From the NCBI GenBank assembly GCA_910580045.1, contig CAJTXF010000004.1:1-64000 (forward strand): a stretch of 64,000 bases of DNA. Direction: 5' to 3'. Positions within the stretch are counted from its first letter, which is position 1. Each line of letters begins with the position of its first letter. Under the pieces are notes generated by a model. The model ran no database searches, was not told the origin of the DNA, and saw only the letters and a program-made list of their open reading frames with translations. Shown in pieces: positions 27,267-35,389 of this stretch. The position numbers were made by a program, and so were the translations under genes. Source of the stretch: an uncultured Eubacteriales bacterium. GTDB taxonomy: Bacteria > Bacillota > Clostridia > Oscillospirales > Acutalibacteraceae.

Positions 27267-27323
27267 AGTATACAACAAAAAGGTAAAGAAACCGGTAAAG
27301 GAAAGGGTAAAGAAATGGTAAAG
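27267..27323 (-). promoter_or_regulatory. Promoter with four CTTTACC direct repeats (probable response-regulator operator)
   Basis: On the minus strand TATACT (27272-27267) is a good -10, but the -35 position (27295-27290, CCGGTT) is poor. Four copies of GGTAAAG on the plus strand, CTTTACC on the minus, start at 27282, 27294, 27306 and 27317, spaced 12, 12 and 11 bases, one helical turn each. They begin just after the response regulator stop. An activator-dependent promoter bound by that OmpR-type regulator is the natural reading. Confidence 0.7.
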
Positions 27324-27330
27324 ATTTTTA

Positions 27331-27996
27331 CTAATCCGGCTCCGCCAGCTTGAAGCCAATGCCCCACACTGCCTCAATATAGTCCCTGTCCCCCGCTGCC
27401 CGCAGCTTTTTTCGCAGGTTGCTCACGTGCATTTTCAGCGAGCTCTCGGTGCAGTCCGGGGTGTCCAGGGCTATCTGCTCCAGCAGCTGGGACTTGGTGA
27501 CCACCTGGCCCGGCCTTCGCATGAGCTGCCGCAGAATGGCATACTCTGTGGGGGTCAGATGGGCTTCCCCTGCCTCGGTTGTGGCAATATGGGTGTCCAA
27601 ATCCAAAACCAGGCCCCCGTACCGCAGGCGGCTGGCCTCCCGCCCGGCCCCGCCTCGAAGCTGGACCGCCACCCGGGCCAGCAGCTCCTTGGTCTCAAAG
27701 GGCTTGGTGATATAGTCCGCCGCGCCCCCTAACAGCAAATCCACCTTGCTGTCCAGCCCGGCCTTGGCGCTGAGGACAATGACCGGAACCCCCTCGATTT
27801 TGGGCAGCAGCTCCTCCCCGGACAGGCCCGGGAGCATCAAGTCCAGCAGCACCAAATCCGGGGGCGCGCTTTCCAGGCAGAGCAGAGCTTCCGTGCCCGA
27901 GTAGGCCCTGCTCACCCCATAGCCAGCCTTGCTCAGCACCTCTTCCAGCAGGTTGCCGATGTGCAGGTCGTCGTCCACCACAAGGATGCGCTTCAC
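27331..27996 (-). CDS. OmpR-family response regulator
   Basis: A 221-residue regulator. The receiver domain has acidic pocket VVDDD (7-10), phospho-acceptor D52 in LVLLDLMLPG and K98 in ITKPF; a winged helix follows (about 125-219) with TPTEYAILRQLMRRPGQVV and SSLKMHVSNLRKKL. The start is GTG 27996, with AAAGGAGG before it. It begins only 12 bases after aroB, so it is carried on the aromatic-synthesis transcript rather than with the transporter it probably controls; its partner kinase is six genes downstream. Confidence 0.9.
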   Translation of the reverse strand: MKRILVVDDDLHIGNLLEEVLSKAGYGVSRAYSGTEALLCLESAPPDLVLLDLMLPGLSGEELLPKIEGVPVIVLSAKAGLDSKVDLLLGGAADYITKPFETKELLARVAVQLRGGAGREASRLRYGGLVLDLDTHIATTEAGEAHLTPTEYAILRQLMRRPGQVVTKSQLLEQIALDTPDCTESSLKMHVSNLRKKLRAAGDRDYIEAVWGIGFKLAEPD

Positions 27997-28008
27997 CTTC
28001 CGCCTCCT

Positions 28009-29055
28009 TTATCGCAGGGCGGCAAGGAGCTCTGCCCGGGAGATGGGCTGGATAAAGCTCTCACCAATGGTTTTGATGAAAATGAACCGCAGGCTCTCCC
28101 CATCGCTTTTCTTGTCCAGGGCAGTGGCCTCCACAATTTCCTCCATGCGGAACTCTGGTTTCACCGGCAGGCCGTATTGCCCCAGCACACCGGCGATACG
28201 CTCCCCGGTGCCGGGCTGGGTCAGGCCCAGCTTCTCCCCGGCCCGGCAGGCCAGCACCATGCCGATGCCCACTGCTTCCCCGTGGGACAGGCCCCGGAAG
28301 CCGTGGAGCTTCTCCAAAGCGTGGCCGCAGGTGTGGCCAAAGTTGAGAATCATCCGGCGGCCGGTATCCCGGGTGTCCGCCTCCACAAAGTCCCGCTTGA
28401 TGGCAATAGAGCGGCCCACTACTTGCTCCAAATCGTCCAGAGCCGCGCCCTGCTCCAAGGCCTGGAACAGCACCGGGTCGGCGATACAGCCGTGCTTGAT
28501 GACCTCCCCCAGACCGTCGTTGAAATAGCGGCGGGGCAGCGTGGAGAGGGCGTCCGAATCGGTGATTACGGCAGAGGGCTGGTGGAAAGCACCCACCAGA
28601 TTCTTGCCAAAGGGCAAATCCACCCCGGTCTTCCCCCCCACGCTGGCATCCGCCTGTGACACCAGACTGGTGGGAATCTGGACAAAGTCCATCCCCCGTA
28701 GGAATGTGGCGGCGGCAAAGCCGCCCATGTCCCCGGTCACGCCGCCGCCCAGGGTGACTACCATATCCGTGCGGGTAAAGCCGTTCTCCGCCAGGGCCTG
28801 GTACATATCCATAATGGTGGACAGCTGCTTGTTCTCCTCACCAGCGGGAAAGGTGAACCGGAACACCGGGAAGCCCGCCGCTTTCAGGGAGTCCTCCACC
28901 CGCTGGCCGTAGAGGGGCATCACATTGCTGTCGCTGATGAGCATGAGCTTGGTCCCAGGCTTTTTCAAGCCTTGGACGATGCTTCCGGCCCGGTCTATCG
29001 CGCCCCGCTCCACAGTGACAGTGTAGGGGGCTGTCGTTTTCACTTCGATTTTCAT
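28009..29055 (-). CDS. aroB: 3-dehydroquinate synthase
   Basis: A 348-residue NAD- and Zn-dependent enzyme, second step of the shikimate pathway. Family blocks are clear: FPAGEENKQL, TLGGGVTGDMGGFAAATFLRG (NAD binding), PTSLVSQADASVGGKTGVD, and the metal ligands in GLGEVIKHG and the His-rich NFGHTCGHALE. Length is normal. It follows tyrA by 43 bases in the minus-strand aroF-tyrA-aroB unit. Confidence 0.95.
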   Translation of the reverse strand: MKIEVKTTAPYTVTVERGAIDRAGSIVQGLKKPGTKLMLISDSNVMPLYGQRVEDSLKAAGFPVFRFTFPAGEENKQLSTIMDMYQALAENGFTRTDMVVTLGGGVTGDMGGFAAATFLRGMDFVQIPTSLVSQADASVGGKTGVDLPFGKNLVGAFHQPSAVITDSDALSTLPRRYFNDGLGEVIKHGCIADPVLFQALEQGAALDDLEQVVGRSIAIKRDFVEADTRDTGRRMILNFGHTCGHALEKLHGFRGLSHGEAVGIGMVLACRAGEKLGLTQPGTGERIAGVLGQYGLPVKPEFRMEEIVEATALDKKSDGESLRFIFIKTIGESFIQPISRAELLAALR

Positions 29056-29098
29056 AGGTTCCTCCTGTTGGGCGATTCTTTATGAAAGCGGGCCTTTG

Positions 29099-29923
29099 CT
29101 ATCCTACCCGGCGTTTTGTATCCGCCGCTTTCCGCAGCAGTTCCCGAAGCTGCTCTTCCTCCCCTTGGCTCACTGCGTCCCGAATTCGTTTCAGATTCCG
29201 GTTCAGCTCATCCAGTTCTTCAACCAATGCCCTGCGGTTGTCCAAAAAGAGCCTGCTCCAGAGCACCTCGTTGATAGCTGCCACCCGGGACACGTCCCGG
29301 TAACTGCCCGCGGAGAAGCCCTGATGCTCCTCACAGCGGGGGCTGGCCACATAGGCGCAGGCCAGGGCATGGGGCAGCTGGGAGGTAAAGGCAATCATCT
29401 GGTCATGGCGGGCGGGGGTGGTGCGCACAATGCGACCAAAGCCCATGGCCCCTGCCAGCCCCTCCACCTGCTCCACGGCCCAAGCGGGCGCGCCAGTGTC
29501 CACCAAAATATAGGAGGCCCCCACAAAAATGCTGGGGTCACTGGCTCCGAAGCCGCTGCGCTCCTTCCCGGCCATGGGGTGTCCGGCCACAAAGATATAG
29601 TTCCCCCCAGTCAGCTCCGCCATGCCCGCGCAGAGCTCCTCCTTCACCCCGCAGGTATCGGTAAGGAGGCAGCCCTCCTTCAGCACAGGGCCGTGCTCTT
29701 GGGCAAAGGCCAGCGCCGCCTCTGGGTACACGCACAGATAGACCATATCCGCCGTGCGTAAATCCGCGGTATCCGCCTTGCCGTCAATGGCCCCGCAGGA
29801 GCAGGCGTCCAGCAGGGCGTCCTGGTTGGTGTCCATGCCCAGGACCTGATGGGAGGTGTTCTGTTTCAGGGCCTTGGCAATGGAGCCCCCAATCAGGCCC
29901 AGGCCTACAATGATAATCTTCAT
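29099..29923 (-). CDS. tyrA: Prephenate dehydrogenase
   Basis: A 274-residue NAD(P) dehydrogenase that makes 4-hydroxyphenylpyruvate for tyrosine. The Rossmann loop is VGLGLIGGSIAKAL (6-19), with later GHPMAGKERSGF (the substrate loop), TPARHDQMIAFTSQLPH and SYRDVSRVA. There is no fused chorismate mutase or ACT domain, so feedback must come from elsewhere, for example the upstream leader. It overlaps aroF by four bases (ATGA). Confidence 0.93.
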   Translation of the reverse strand: MKIIIVGLGLIGGSIAKALKQNTSHQVLGMDTNQDALLDACSCGAIDGKADTADLRTADMVYLCVYPEAALAFAQEHGPVLKEGCLLTDTCGVKEELCAGMAELTGGNYIFVAGHPMAGKERSGFGASDPSIFVGASYILVDTGAPAWAVEQVEGLAGAMGFGRIVRTTPARHDQMIAFTSQLPHALACAYVASPRCEEHQGFSAGSYRDVSRVAAINEVLWSRLFLDNRRALVEELDELNRNLKRIRDAVSQGEEEQLRELLRKAADTKRRVG

Positions 29924-30933
29924 AGGGCCTGCACCATGTCGTATACCTGGGTGACCCGCTTGGCCAGGCTGTCAAACTGGGCAGGGGTAATGGACTGGGC
30001 CCCGTCGCACAGGGCGTGAGGCGGGTCGTTGTGTACCTCGATAATCAATCCGTCCGCGCCGATGGCTGCGGCGGCAATGGCCAGGGGCTCAATCAGCCAG
30101 CTGACGCCGCTGGCGTGGCTGGGGTCCACAATCACAGGCAGATGGGACAGCCGCTTGATAACCGGCACGGCGGAAATATCCAGGGTGTTCCGGGTCATGG
30201 TCTCATAGGTGCGGATGCCCCGCTCGCATAGGATGACCTGCTGGTTGCCCTCGGCCATAATGTACTCAGCGCTCATGAGCAGCTCTTCCACTGTATTGGC
30301 CAACCCCCGTTTGAGCAGAATGGGCTTGTCCAGCCGGCCCAGCCGCTTCAACAGCTCAAAATTCTGCATATTCCGGGCCCCCACCTGGATGACATCCACA
30401 TCGTCGAACAGGGGGAGATGCTCAATGCTCATGATTTCCGTGACAATGGGCAGGCCGGTCTTTTTCTTGGCCTTGGAGAGCAGCTCCAGGCCCTCGGACT
30501 TCATGCCCTGGAAGGCATAGGGGCTGGTGCGGGGTTTGAACGCGCCGCCCCGCAGAAACGCGGCGCCGGATTCCTTCACTGCCTCTGCCACGCCGCAAAT
30601 CTGCTCCTCACTCTCCACAGAGCAGGGGCCGGCAATCAGGGCCAAGCGCCCCCCGCCAATGGTCTGCCCCCCCGGCAGGGTGATAACAGAATCCTCTGGA
30701 TGGAACTTGCGGTTTGCCTTTTTGTAGGGCTCCTGCACCCGGCGGACAGCCTCCACCACGTCCTGGGCGGCAATGTACTCGTCATCAATGGCAGTGGTAT
30801 CGCCCAAAAGGCCCAGTACAGTGCTGTGGGTGCCCACCCAGGTATTCACGGTCACGTCATACCGGCTGGTGAGCTTTTGAACAAAGCTGTCAATCTGCTC
30901 TTGGTTCTGCTGGGGTTTCAGTACAATAATCAT
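29920..30933 (-). CDS. aroF: 3-deoxy-7-phosphoheptulonate (DAHP) synthase, AroF/type I-beta with regulatory N-domain
   Basis: A 337-residue enzyme that condenses PEP and erythrose 4-phosphate, committing carbon to aromatics. The first 70 residues (MIIVLKPQQNQEQIDSF...) are the ferredoxin-like regulatory domain of type I-beta synthases. The barrel follows with LIAGPCSVES, FLRGGAFKPRTSPYAFQG, QVGARNMQNFELL, LLKRGLANTVEE and VDPSHASG. It lies directly after a leader peptide and terminator on the minus strand. Confidence 0.94.
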   Translation of the reverse strand: MIIVLKPQQNQEQIDSFVQKLTSRYDVTVNTWVGTHSTVLGLLGDTTAIDDEYIAAQDVVEAVRRVQEPYKKANRKFHPEDSVITLPGGQTIGGGRLALIAGPCSVESEEQICGVAEAVKESGAAFLRGGAFKPRTSPYAFQGMKSEGLELLSKAKKKTGLPIVTEIMSIEHLPLFDDVDVIQVGARNMQNFELLKRLGRLDKPILLKRGLANTVEELLMSAEYIMAEGNQQVILCERGIRTYETMTRNTLDISAVPVIKRLSHLPVIVDPSHASGVSWLIEPLAIAAAAIGADGLIIEVHNDPPHALCDGAQSITPAQFDSLAKRVTQVYDMVQAL

Positions 30934-31006
30934 TTGGATTCATCCTTTCTGTCTTCACTTCGCTGAATTTGGCTTTCCACAGACGCTGGGCTCTGTCCGC
31001 AGGCAT

Positions 31007-31033
31007 AAAAAAGGCGGAGCCCCACGGCTCCGC
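31007..31033 (-). terminator. Attenuator terminator of the aroF operon
   Basis: Read on the minus strand: GCGGAGCC (31033-31026) pairs with GGCTCCGC (31021-31014), four-base loop, then a run of six T (31012-31007). It lies 74 bases before aroF and after the aromatic leader ORF. A competing small stem (31040-31054, TCCGGG/CCCGGA) lies just upstream. Confidence 0.88.
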
Positions 31034-31079
31034 AAACCACCCGGATATTCCGGGCAGATTCATCTCCCCCGCCTTCGGC

Positions 31080-31217
31080 TTACTGCCGGAACGAACTTGA
31101 AAGTCCCAGGCGCAGGGACGCGCAGCCGCTCTGTTCACCCCACGGAAAATAGCCCGCGCTGGTAAATCGCAGGCTGAAGCAGGTATAGTAAAACTGCTGT
31201 GTACGTATGGTGTCCAT
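31080..31217 (-). CDS. Phe/Tyr-rich leader peptide of the aroF-tyrA-aroB operon
   Basis: A 45-codon ORF with ATAAGGAG upstream, placed between a strong promoter and a terminator. The peptide starts MDTIRTQQFYYTCFSLRF and holds Phe at 9, 14, 18, 24 and 43, Tyr at 10, 11 and 23 and one Trp at 26. Clustered Phe and Tyr codons just before a terminator that precedes DAHP synthase and prephenate dehydrogenase are the hallmark of ribosome-mediated attenuation, as with pheA leaders. It is not a recognised protein family; the regulatory role follows from codon content and position. Confidence 0.8.
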   Translation of the reverse strand: MDTIRTQQFYYTCFSLRFTSAGYFPWGEQSGCASLRLGLSSSFRQ

Positions 31218-31253
31218 CGCGGCGCTCCTTATCATTTTTTGCGTCCAGGAGCT

Positions 31254-31282
31254 ATTCTACTCCTTCTTTCGAAAAAAGTCAA
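31254..31282 (-). promoter_or_regulatory. Promoter of the aroF leader
   Basis: On the minus strand TTGACT (31282-31277), 17-base spacer, TAGAAT (31259-31254). It sits 22 bases after the aroK stop, so the aroF group has a promoter separate from aroE-aroK. Confidence 0.87.
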
Positions 31283-31304
31283 GTCCCAGCCGGAAGGCAG
31301 GTTT

Positions 31305-31823
31305 TTACCGCCACTCCAGCTTGGCCACCCGCCGGGCTACTGTTACGGGCGGCGCCCCCGCGTCAATGGTCACGTCCGCCGCAGCCCGGTAGAGGGGTTC
31401 CCGCTCCGCGTGGAGCCGGGCAATTACCTCCCGCCGGTTGGGCACCTGCAGCAGGGGACGCCGTTTGTCGTTTTTCAGCCGCTCCTGCAAAGCGGCCAAG
31501 GGCGCATCCAGGAAGACGATTACCCCTCCCTGCTCGTGAAAAGCCCGGACATTCCCCTCCCGCAGCACGGTCCCCCCGCCGCTGGCGATAATCAGTCCAG
31601 GCCGGGCTGCCACTTCCCACACAGCCTGGACCTCCCGCTCCCGAAAGCCCGCTTCCCCAAACTGGGCGAAAATCTCTGAGACAGTCAATCCTGCTTTTTC
31701 CTCAATGTACTGGTCCAAGTCACAGAACTCCCGCTCCAGAAGCCGGGCTGCCCGGCGGCCTACGCTGGTCTTGCCGCAGCCCATGAAGCCGCACAGAATC
31801 AGGTTCCCCTGCCCCCTGCTCAT
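31305..31823 (-). CDS. aroK: Shikimate kinase
   Basis: A 172-residue kinase phosphorylating shikimate. Walker A is GFMGCGKTSVGR (12-23), the substrate-binding D-x-D is CDLDQYIEE, and SGGGTVLR is the conserved shikimate loop; the lid contains NDKRRPLL. Length is normal. Its start overlaps the aroE stop (ATGA), so the two are co-translated. Confidence 0.94.
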   Translation of the reverse strand: MSRGQGNLILCGFMGCGKTSVGRRAARLLEREFCDLDQYIEEKAGLTVSEIFAQFGEAGFREREVQAVWEVAARPGLIIASGGGTVLREGNVRAFHEQGGVIVFLDAPLAALQERLKNDKRRPLLQVPNRREVIARLHAEREPLYRAAADVTIDAGAPPVTVARRVAKLEWR

Positions 31824-32725
31824 AGCTTCTCTCCCCCGAATATCCGCGGAAGCTCTGCCTGGGCATCCGCAGTCAGCTGCCGCAAATCCGCCAGCTCAAA
31901 CGAACTGCCATACCACAGCTTATGGGAATACGCTGCCTGACACACCAGCATGCCCATGCCGCCCACTGTCTTTACACCCTGCCTCCGGGCTCTTTGCAGC
32001 AGCAAGGTATCGGCCGGATTGTACACCGCGTCAAAAACCGTGCTGAACCTGGCGATAACAGCATCGCTCACCGGGCAGGCGTCTGTATGGGGATACATGC
32101 CCAGGCTGGTGGTATTGATTAGCAAGCCACGGCTGCTCCTGCTGTCCTCCTCCAGCTCCTGGTAGCTCATGAGCTGAATCCAAAAGCTTTTATCGCCCCG
32201 GCTCCGGGCATAGTCAGCCAGGCGGTCAGCCAAAGCCATCGCTTTCTCATAAGAGCCCTGCCGGTGGACAATAGTAAGCTGAAAGTCCGGGCGCTGGGCT
32301 ATCTGAAAGGCAATGGCCTTTGCCGCCCCGCCATTGCCCAGAATCACCACATCCTCGGGAAGGTCCACACCCTCGCACGCCAAGGCCAGGGCAAACCCTG
32401 CCCCATCGGTGGTGGAGCCCCAGAGCCGACCCTCCTCCACCCGCACGGTGTTCACAGAACCGCACAGCGCCGCCTGCTCACTCATGTTGTCCAGATAGGG
32501 AATAATGGCGCTTTTGTGGGGTATTGTGATATTAAAGCAGTCCAATTTGCGCAGAACAGGCAGGGCCTCCTCCAAATCCGGCACATCTATAACGCTATAC
32601 TCCATAGGGATATGGGAGAGCTCAAACAGTCTTTTTTGTATAAAAGGGGACATGGTATGGCCAATGGGGTGGCCGATTACTGCCGCTTTTTGTAGTTTCA
32701 AGGGCTTCCACTCCTTCTTTTTCAC
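31820..32725 (-). CDS. aroE: Shikimate dehydrogenase
   Basis: A 301-residue NADPH enzyme reducing 3-dehydroshikimate. IGHPIGHTMSPFIQ binds substrate, K71 in NITIPHK and the Asp in STTDGAGF form the catalytic pair, GNGGAAKAIAF is the nucleotide loop and NTTSLGMYP a late signature. It is slightly longer than the usual 270-290 through an N-terminal MKKKEWKPLKLQ. It is the first gene of the minus-strand aromatic region. Confidence 0.94.
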   Translation of the reverse strand: MKKKEWKPLKLQKAAVIGHPIGHTMSPFIQKRLFELSHIPMEYSVIDVPDLEEALPVLRKLDCFNITIPHKSAIIPYLDNMSEQAALCGSVNTVRVEEGRLWGSTTDGAGFALALACEGVDLPEDVVILGNGGAAKAIAFQIAQRPDFQLTIVHRQGSYEKAMALADRLADYARSRGDKSFWIQLMSYQELEEDSRSSRGLLINTTSLGMYPHTDACPVSDAVIARFSTVFDAVYNPADTLLLQRARRQGVKTVGGMGMLVCQAAYSHKLWYGSSFELADLRQLTADAQAELPRIFGGEKL

Positions 32726-32754
32726 TGGTTTGGCAAATTTTTTTCGTTATCCTG

Positions 32755-32783
32755 TTGACAAAGTGGATGTGAGCAAATAAAAT
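32755..32783 (+). promoter_or_regulatory. Promoter reading toward acpP
   Basis: TTGACA (32755-32760), 17-base spacer, TAAAAT (32778-32783), 132 bases before acpP. The leader contains the CCCTAT/ATAGGG inverted repeat that also holds the -10 of the divergent aroE promoter. Confidence 0.8.
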
Positions 32784-32836
32784 AAAGTCAAAGGGACACC
32801 CGGAACATTTTGCTCCCGCGCGTTTTGCGCCGCCCT

Positions 32837-32866
32837 ATTATACCATAGGGCCGCCGGGTTTGTCCA
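32837..32866 (-). promoter_or_regulatory. Promoter of aroE
   Basis: Minus strand: TGGACA (32866-32861), 18-base spacer, TATAAT (32842-32837) with an extended TG motif. It overlaps the acpP leader, so the two genes are divergently transcribed from overlapping regions. Confidence 0.75.
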
Positions 32867-32915
32867 TAACTTATGATTCCAATAATCGAAAACAAATTTT
32901 TAGGAGGCAGTTAAG

Positions 32916-33149
32916 ATGGTATTGGAAAAAATGAAGGCCATTCTCAGTGAGCAGTTCAGCGTGGAAGAGGGCACCATCACCGCGGATACCCTGCTGGAGG
33001 ACGACCTGGGCGCGGATTCACTGGACGTGGTGGATTTGCTGATGACCATTGAGGACACCTTTGAGGTGGAGATTCCCGACGAGGAAGTGGAAAACATCAA
33101 GACGGTGGGCGCTCTGGTAGAGTACATCGAGAACCACTCTCAGGAGTGA
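32916..33149 (+). CDS. acpP: Acyl carrier protein
   Basis: A 77-residue acidic four-helix carrier for fatty acid synthesis. S35 in GADSLDVVDLLM takes the 4'-phosphopantetheine arm. Strong TAGGAGG precedes the start. No fatty-acid synthesis gene is next to it, unlike the usual fab cluster, so this may be a second copy or a relocated main copy. Confidence 0.95.
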   Translation: MVLEKMKAILSEQFSVEEGTITADTLLEDDLGADSLDVVDLLMTIEDTFEVEIPDEEVENIKTVGALVEYIENHSQE

Positions 33150-33173
33150 GCCCCGTGTTATAGGGAACCATTG

Positions 33174-33206
33174 AGCCCGTGGCGGAGCTTCTGCCCGGGC
33201 TTTTTT
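33174..33206 (+). terminator. Terminator after acpP
   Basis: AGCCCG (33174-33179) pairs with CGGGCT (33196-33201), loop including GGCGGAGC, followed by six T (33201-33206). Confidence 0.8.
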
Positions 33207-33261
33207 CATATCTCAAATTATTTCTGAAAGGTCCACCGCCCGGCTTTTTTGCACAAATTCC

Positions 33262-33290
33262 TTGCAAATCCGGCCTGCAGCCGCTATAAT
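33262..33290 (+). promoter_or_regulatory. Promoter of proS
   Basis: TTGCAA (33262-33267), 17-base spacer, TATAAT (33285-33290), about 38 bases before the start. The leader is too short for a T-box, which many clostridial synthetase genes have. Confidence 0.82.
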
Positions 33291-33328
33291 GGATAAGATA
33301 TTGTAAGCAATCGGAAAGGACGATGGAT

Positions 33329-34768
33329 ATGGCACAACAGAAAAAAAAGGTGGAGGACATTACCTCCATGGACGTGGACTTTGCCCAATGGTATACGGAC
33401 GTAGTGAGAAAGGCTGAGTTGGCCGACTATTCCAGCGTGAAGGGCTGCATTGTATATGAGCCCTACGGCTACGCCATCTGGGAGAACATCCAGCGGGAGA
33501 TGGACACCCGCTTTAAGAAGCTGGGGGTACAGAATGTGGCCATGCCCATGCTCATCCCCGAGAGCCTTTTGCAGAAGGAAAAGGACCACATTGAGGGATT
33601 TGCACCGGAGTGCGCGGTGGTCACCCAGGGGGGCGGCGAGGCCCTCAGCGAAAAGCTCTACATCCGCCCCACCAGCGAGGTGCTGTTCTGCGAGCACTAT
33701 CAGAAAAAAATCCACTCCTACCGGGACTTGCCCAAGCTGTATAACCAGTGGTGCTCTGTGGTGCGGTGGGAGAAGACCACCCGGCCCTTCCTGCGGGGCA
33801 TGGAGTTTTTGTGGCAGGAGGGCCACACCATGCACGAGACCGCCCAGGAGGCGGAGGAGTTCACCCTGAAGATGCTGGGGGTGTATGAGGAGGTCTACCG
33901 GGACGCTCTGGCCATCCCTCCGGTGGTGGGCAAAAAGACCGAGAAGGAGAAATTCGCCGGGGCTGAGGCCACCTATACCCTGGAGCCCATGATGCACAAC
34001 GGCGTGGCCCTCCAGGGGGGCACCACCCACTTCTTCGGCGACGGGTTTGCCAAGGCTTTCGGCATCACCTTTACGGGCCGGGACAACCAGCTTCACGCCC
34101 CCTTCCAGACCTCCTGGGGCATGAGCACCCGGCTGATCGGCGCGGTGATTATGGTGCACGGGGACGACAACGGCCTGGTGCTTCCTCCCCGCATTGCCCC
34201 TATCCAGGTGGTGATTGTGCCCATTGCCCAGCACAAGCCCGGGGTCTTGGAAAAGGCGGCGGAGCTGCGGGACAGGCTCAGCGAAAACTTCCGGGTGAAG
34301 CTGGACGGCAGCGACAACTCTCCTGGGTGGAAGTTCGCCCAGTATGAGATGCAGGGCGTGCCTCTGCGCATTGAAATTGGGCCCAAGGACATTGAGCAGG
34401 GCCAGTGTGTGGTGGTACGCCGGGATACTGGGGAAAAGACCCTTGTCCCCTTAGACAGTCTGGAGCAGCGGGTGGCCGATGGGCTGGATGTCATTCACGA
34501 CAGTATGCTCCACAAGGCCCAGGAGAACCTGGAGTCCAAAACCTTCACAGCCCATAACCATGAGGAGTTCCTGGACATTGCTCAGAACAAGCCTGGGTTC
34601 ATCAAGGCCATGTGGTGTGGGGACAGTGCCTGTGAGGATAAGCTGAAAGAGGAGACCGGCGGCGTGAAGAGCAGGTGCATCCCCTTTGAGGAGGAGCATA
34701 TCAGCGATGTGTGCGCCTGCTGCGGCAAGCCCGCCAAGCACATGGTCTACTGGGGCCGGCAGTATTGA
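33329..34768 (+). CDS. proS: Prolyl-tRNA synthetase, archaeal/eukaryotic-type
   Basis: A 479-residue class II synthetase charging tRNA-Pro. It is the shorter ProS type without the roughly 180-residue INS editing domain of the E. coli form. Motif 2 region [25 protein letters not shown] is plain, the anticodon-binding domain follows QVVIVPI, and a C-terminal zinc-binding region has [23 protein letters not shown]...[11 protein letters not shown] 33329 is chosen because AAAGGA ends eight bases upstream; ATG 33323 is only two bases from it. The next gene overlaps the stop (TGATG). Confidence 0.94.
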   Translation: MAQQKKKVEDITSMDVDFAQWYTDVVRKAELADYSSVKGCIVYEPYGYAIWENIQREMDTRFKKLGVQNVAMPMLIPESLLQKEKDHIEGFAPECAVVTQGGGEALSEKLYIRPTSEVLFCEHYQKKIHSYRDLPKLYNQWCSVVRWEKTTRPFLRGMEFLWQEGHTMHETAQEAEEFTLKMLGVYEEVYRDALAIPPVVGKKTEKEKFAGAEATYTLEPMMHNGVALQGGTTHFFGDGFAKAFGITFTGRDNQLHAPFQTSWGMSTRLIGAVIMVHGDDNGLVLPPRIAPIQVVIVPIAQHKPGVLEKAAELRDRLSENFRVKLDGSDNSPGWKFAQYEMQGVPLRIEIGPKDIEQGQCVVVRRDTGEKTLVPLDSLEQRVADGLDVIHDSMLHKAQENLESKTFTAHNHEEFLDIAQNKPGFIKAMWCGDSACEDKLKEETGGVKSRCIPFEEEHISDVCACCGKPAKHMVYWGRQY

Positions 34769-35139
34769 TGGGGGCGGCTATGGACGAGCTTGTGATGCTC
34801 AGAGGGATTCTGGACAGCCTCCCCTATCCCGTGGTGTTTGTGGACAGCAGCTTTATCATCCGGTATATGAACCGCTATGCCCAATACCACTACTATCAGG
34901 AACGGGGGTACCGGGACCTGATTGGCAAGAGCATTTTTTCCTGTCATAACAAGGAGAGTTCCCGGGAGCGCATAAGGACCGCTTTTGAGAAGATGAAACT
35001 GGACGGCAAGGAGATGTTCGTGGGCGTGAACGCCCGGAACCAGCGCCTGTATATGCAGCCTGTCCGGGACGGCGAGGGGCGGCTGATTGGCTTTTTCGAG
35101 CGCTTTGAAATGAATCTGCGCATAGACCAAAGCCTTTAG
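34768..35139 (+). CDS. Small PAS-domain protein
   Basis: A 123-residue protein made almost entirely of one PAS fold: ILDSLPYPVVFVDSSFIIRYMNRYAQYHYYQE, then GKSIFSCHNKESSRERIRTAFEKM and the beta end MQPVRDGEGRLIGFFERFE. The CHN...S segment resembles PAS proteins with a bound cofactor, but no output domain is present, so it may act by protein contacts. ATG 34768 overlaps the proS stop; ATG 34780 is an equal alternative. Confidence 0.78.
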   Translation: MGAAMDELVMLRGILDSLPYPVVFVDSSFIIRYMNRYAQYHYYQERGYRDLIGKSIFSCHNKESSRERIRTAFEKMKLDGKEMFVGVNARNQRLYMQPVRDGEGRLIGFFERFEMNLRIDQSL

Positions 35140-35285
35140 AAGCCCTTTTCAAAGCATGTTCTAAAGCAAACTGCCCATAAACTGGTTTTATGTAAACTAT
35201 CCAAAGGTTTTTTCCGCGGGAGAAGCCATATCTCTAATAATTCGGCTGGCGCACAAAATAATTTTATAAAAACTACAAAAAGCCC
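35140..35285. other. AT-rich intergenic stretch
   Basis: A 146-base AT-rich region before the oxidoreductase promoter. No strong hairpin with a U-run and no ORF with a good ribosome site is visible. Confidence 0.5.
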
Positions 35286-35314
35286 TTTACATTTCCTTCT
35301 GCTTGCTGTACAAT
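35286..35314 (+). promoter_or_regulatory. Promoter of the oxidoreductase/isomerase pair
   Basis: TTTACA (35286-35291), 17-base spacer, TACAAT (35309-35314), 75 bases before the oxidoreductase start. Confidence 0.78.
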
Positions 35315-35389
35315 AGAAGCGTAATCAATATGCGGCATTCTTCTGCTAGAAACGAGTGCAGCATATATATAATAGGAGGAATGATTCCC

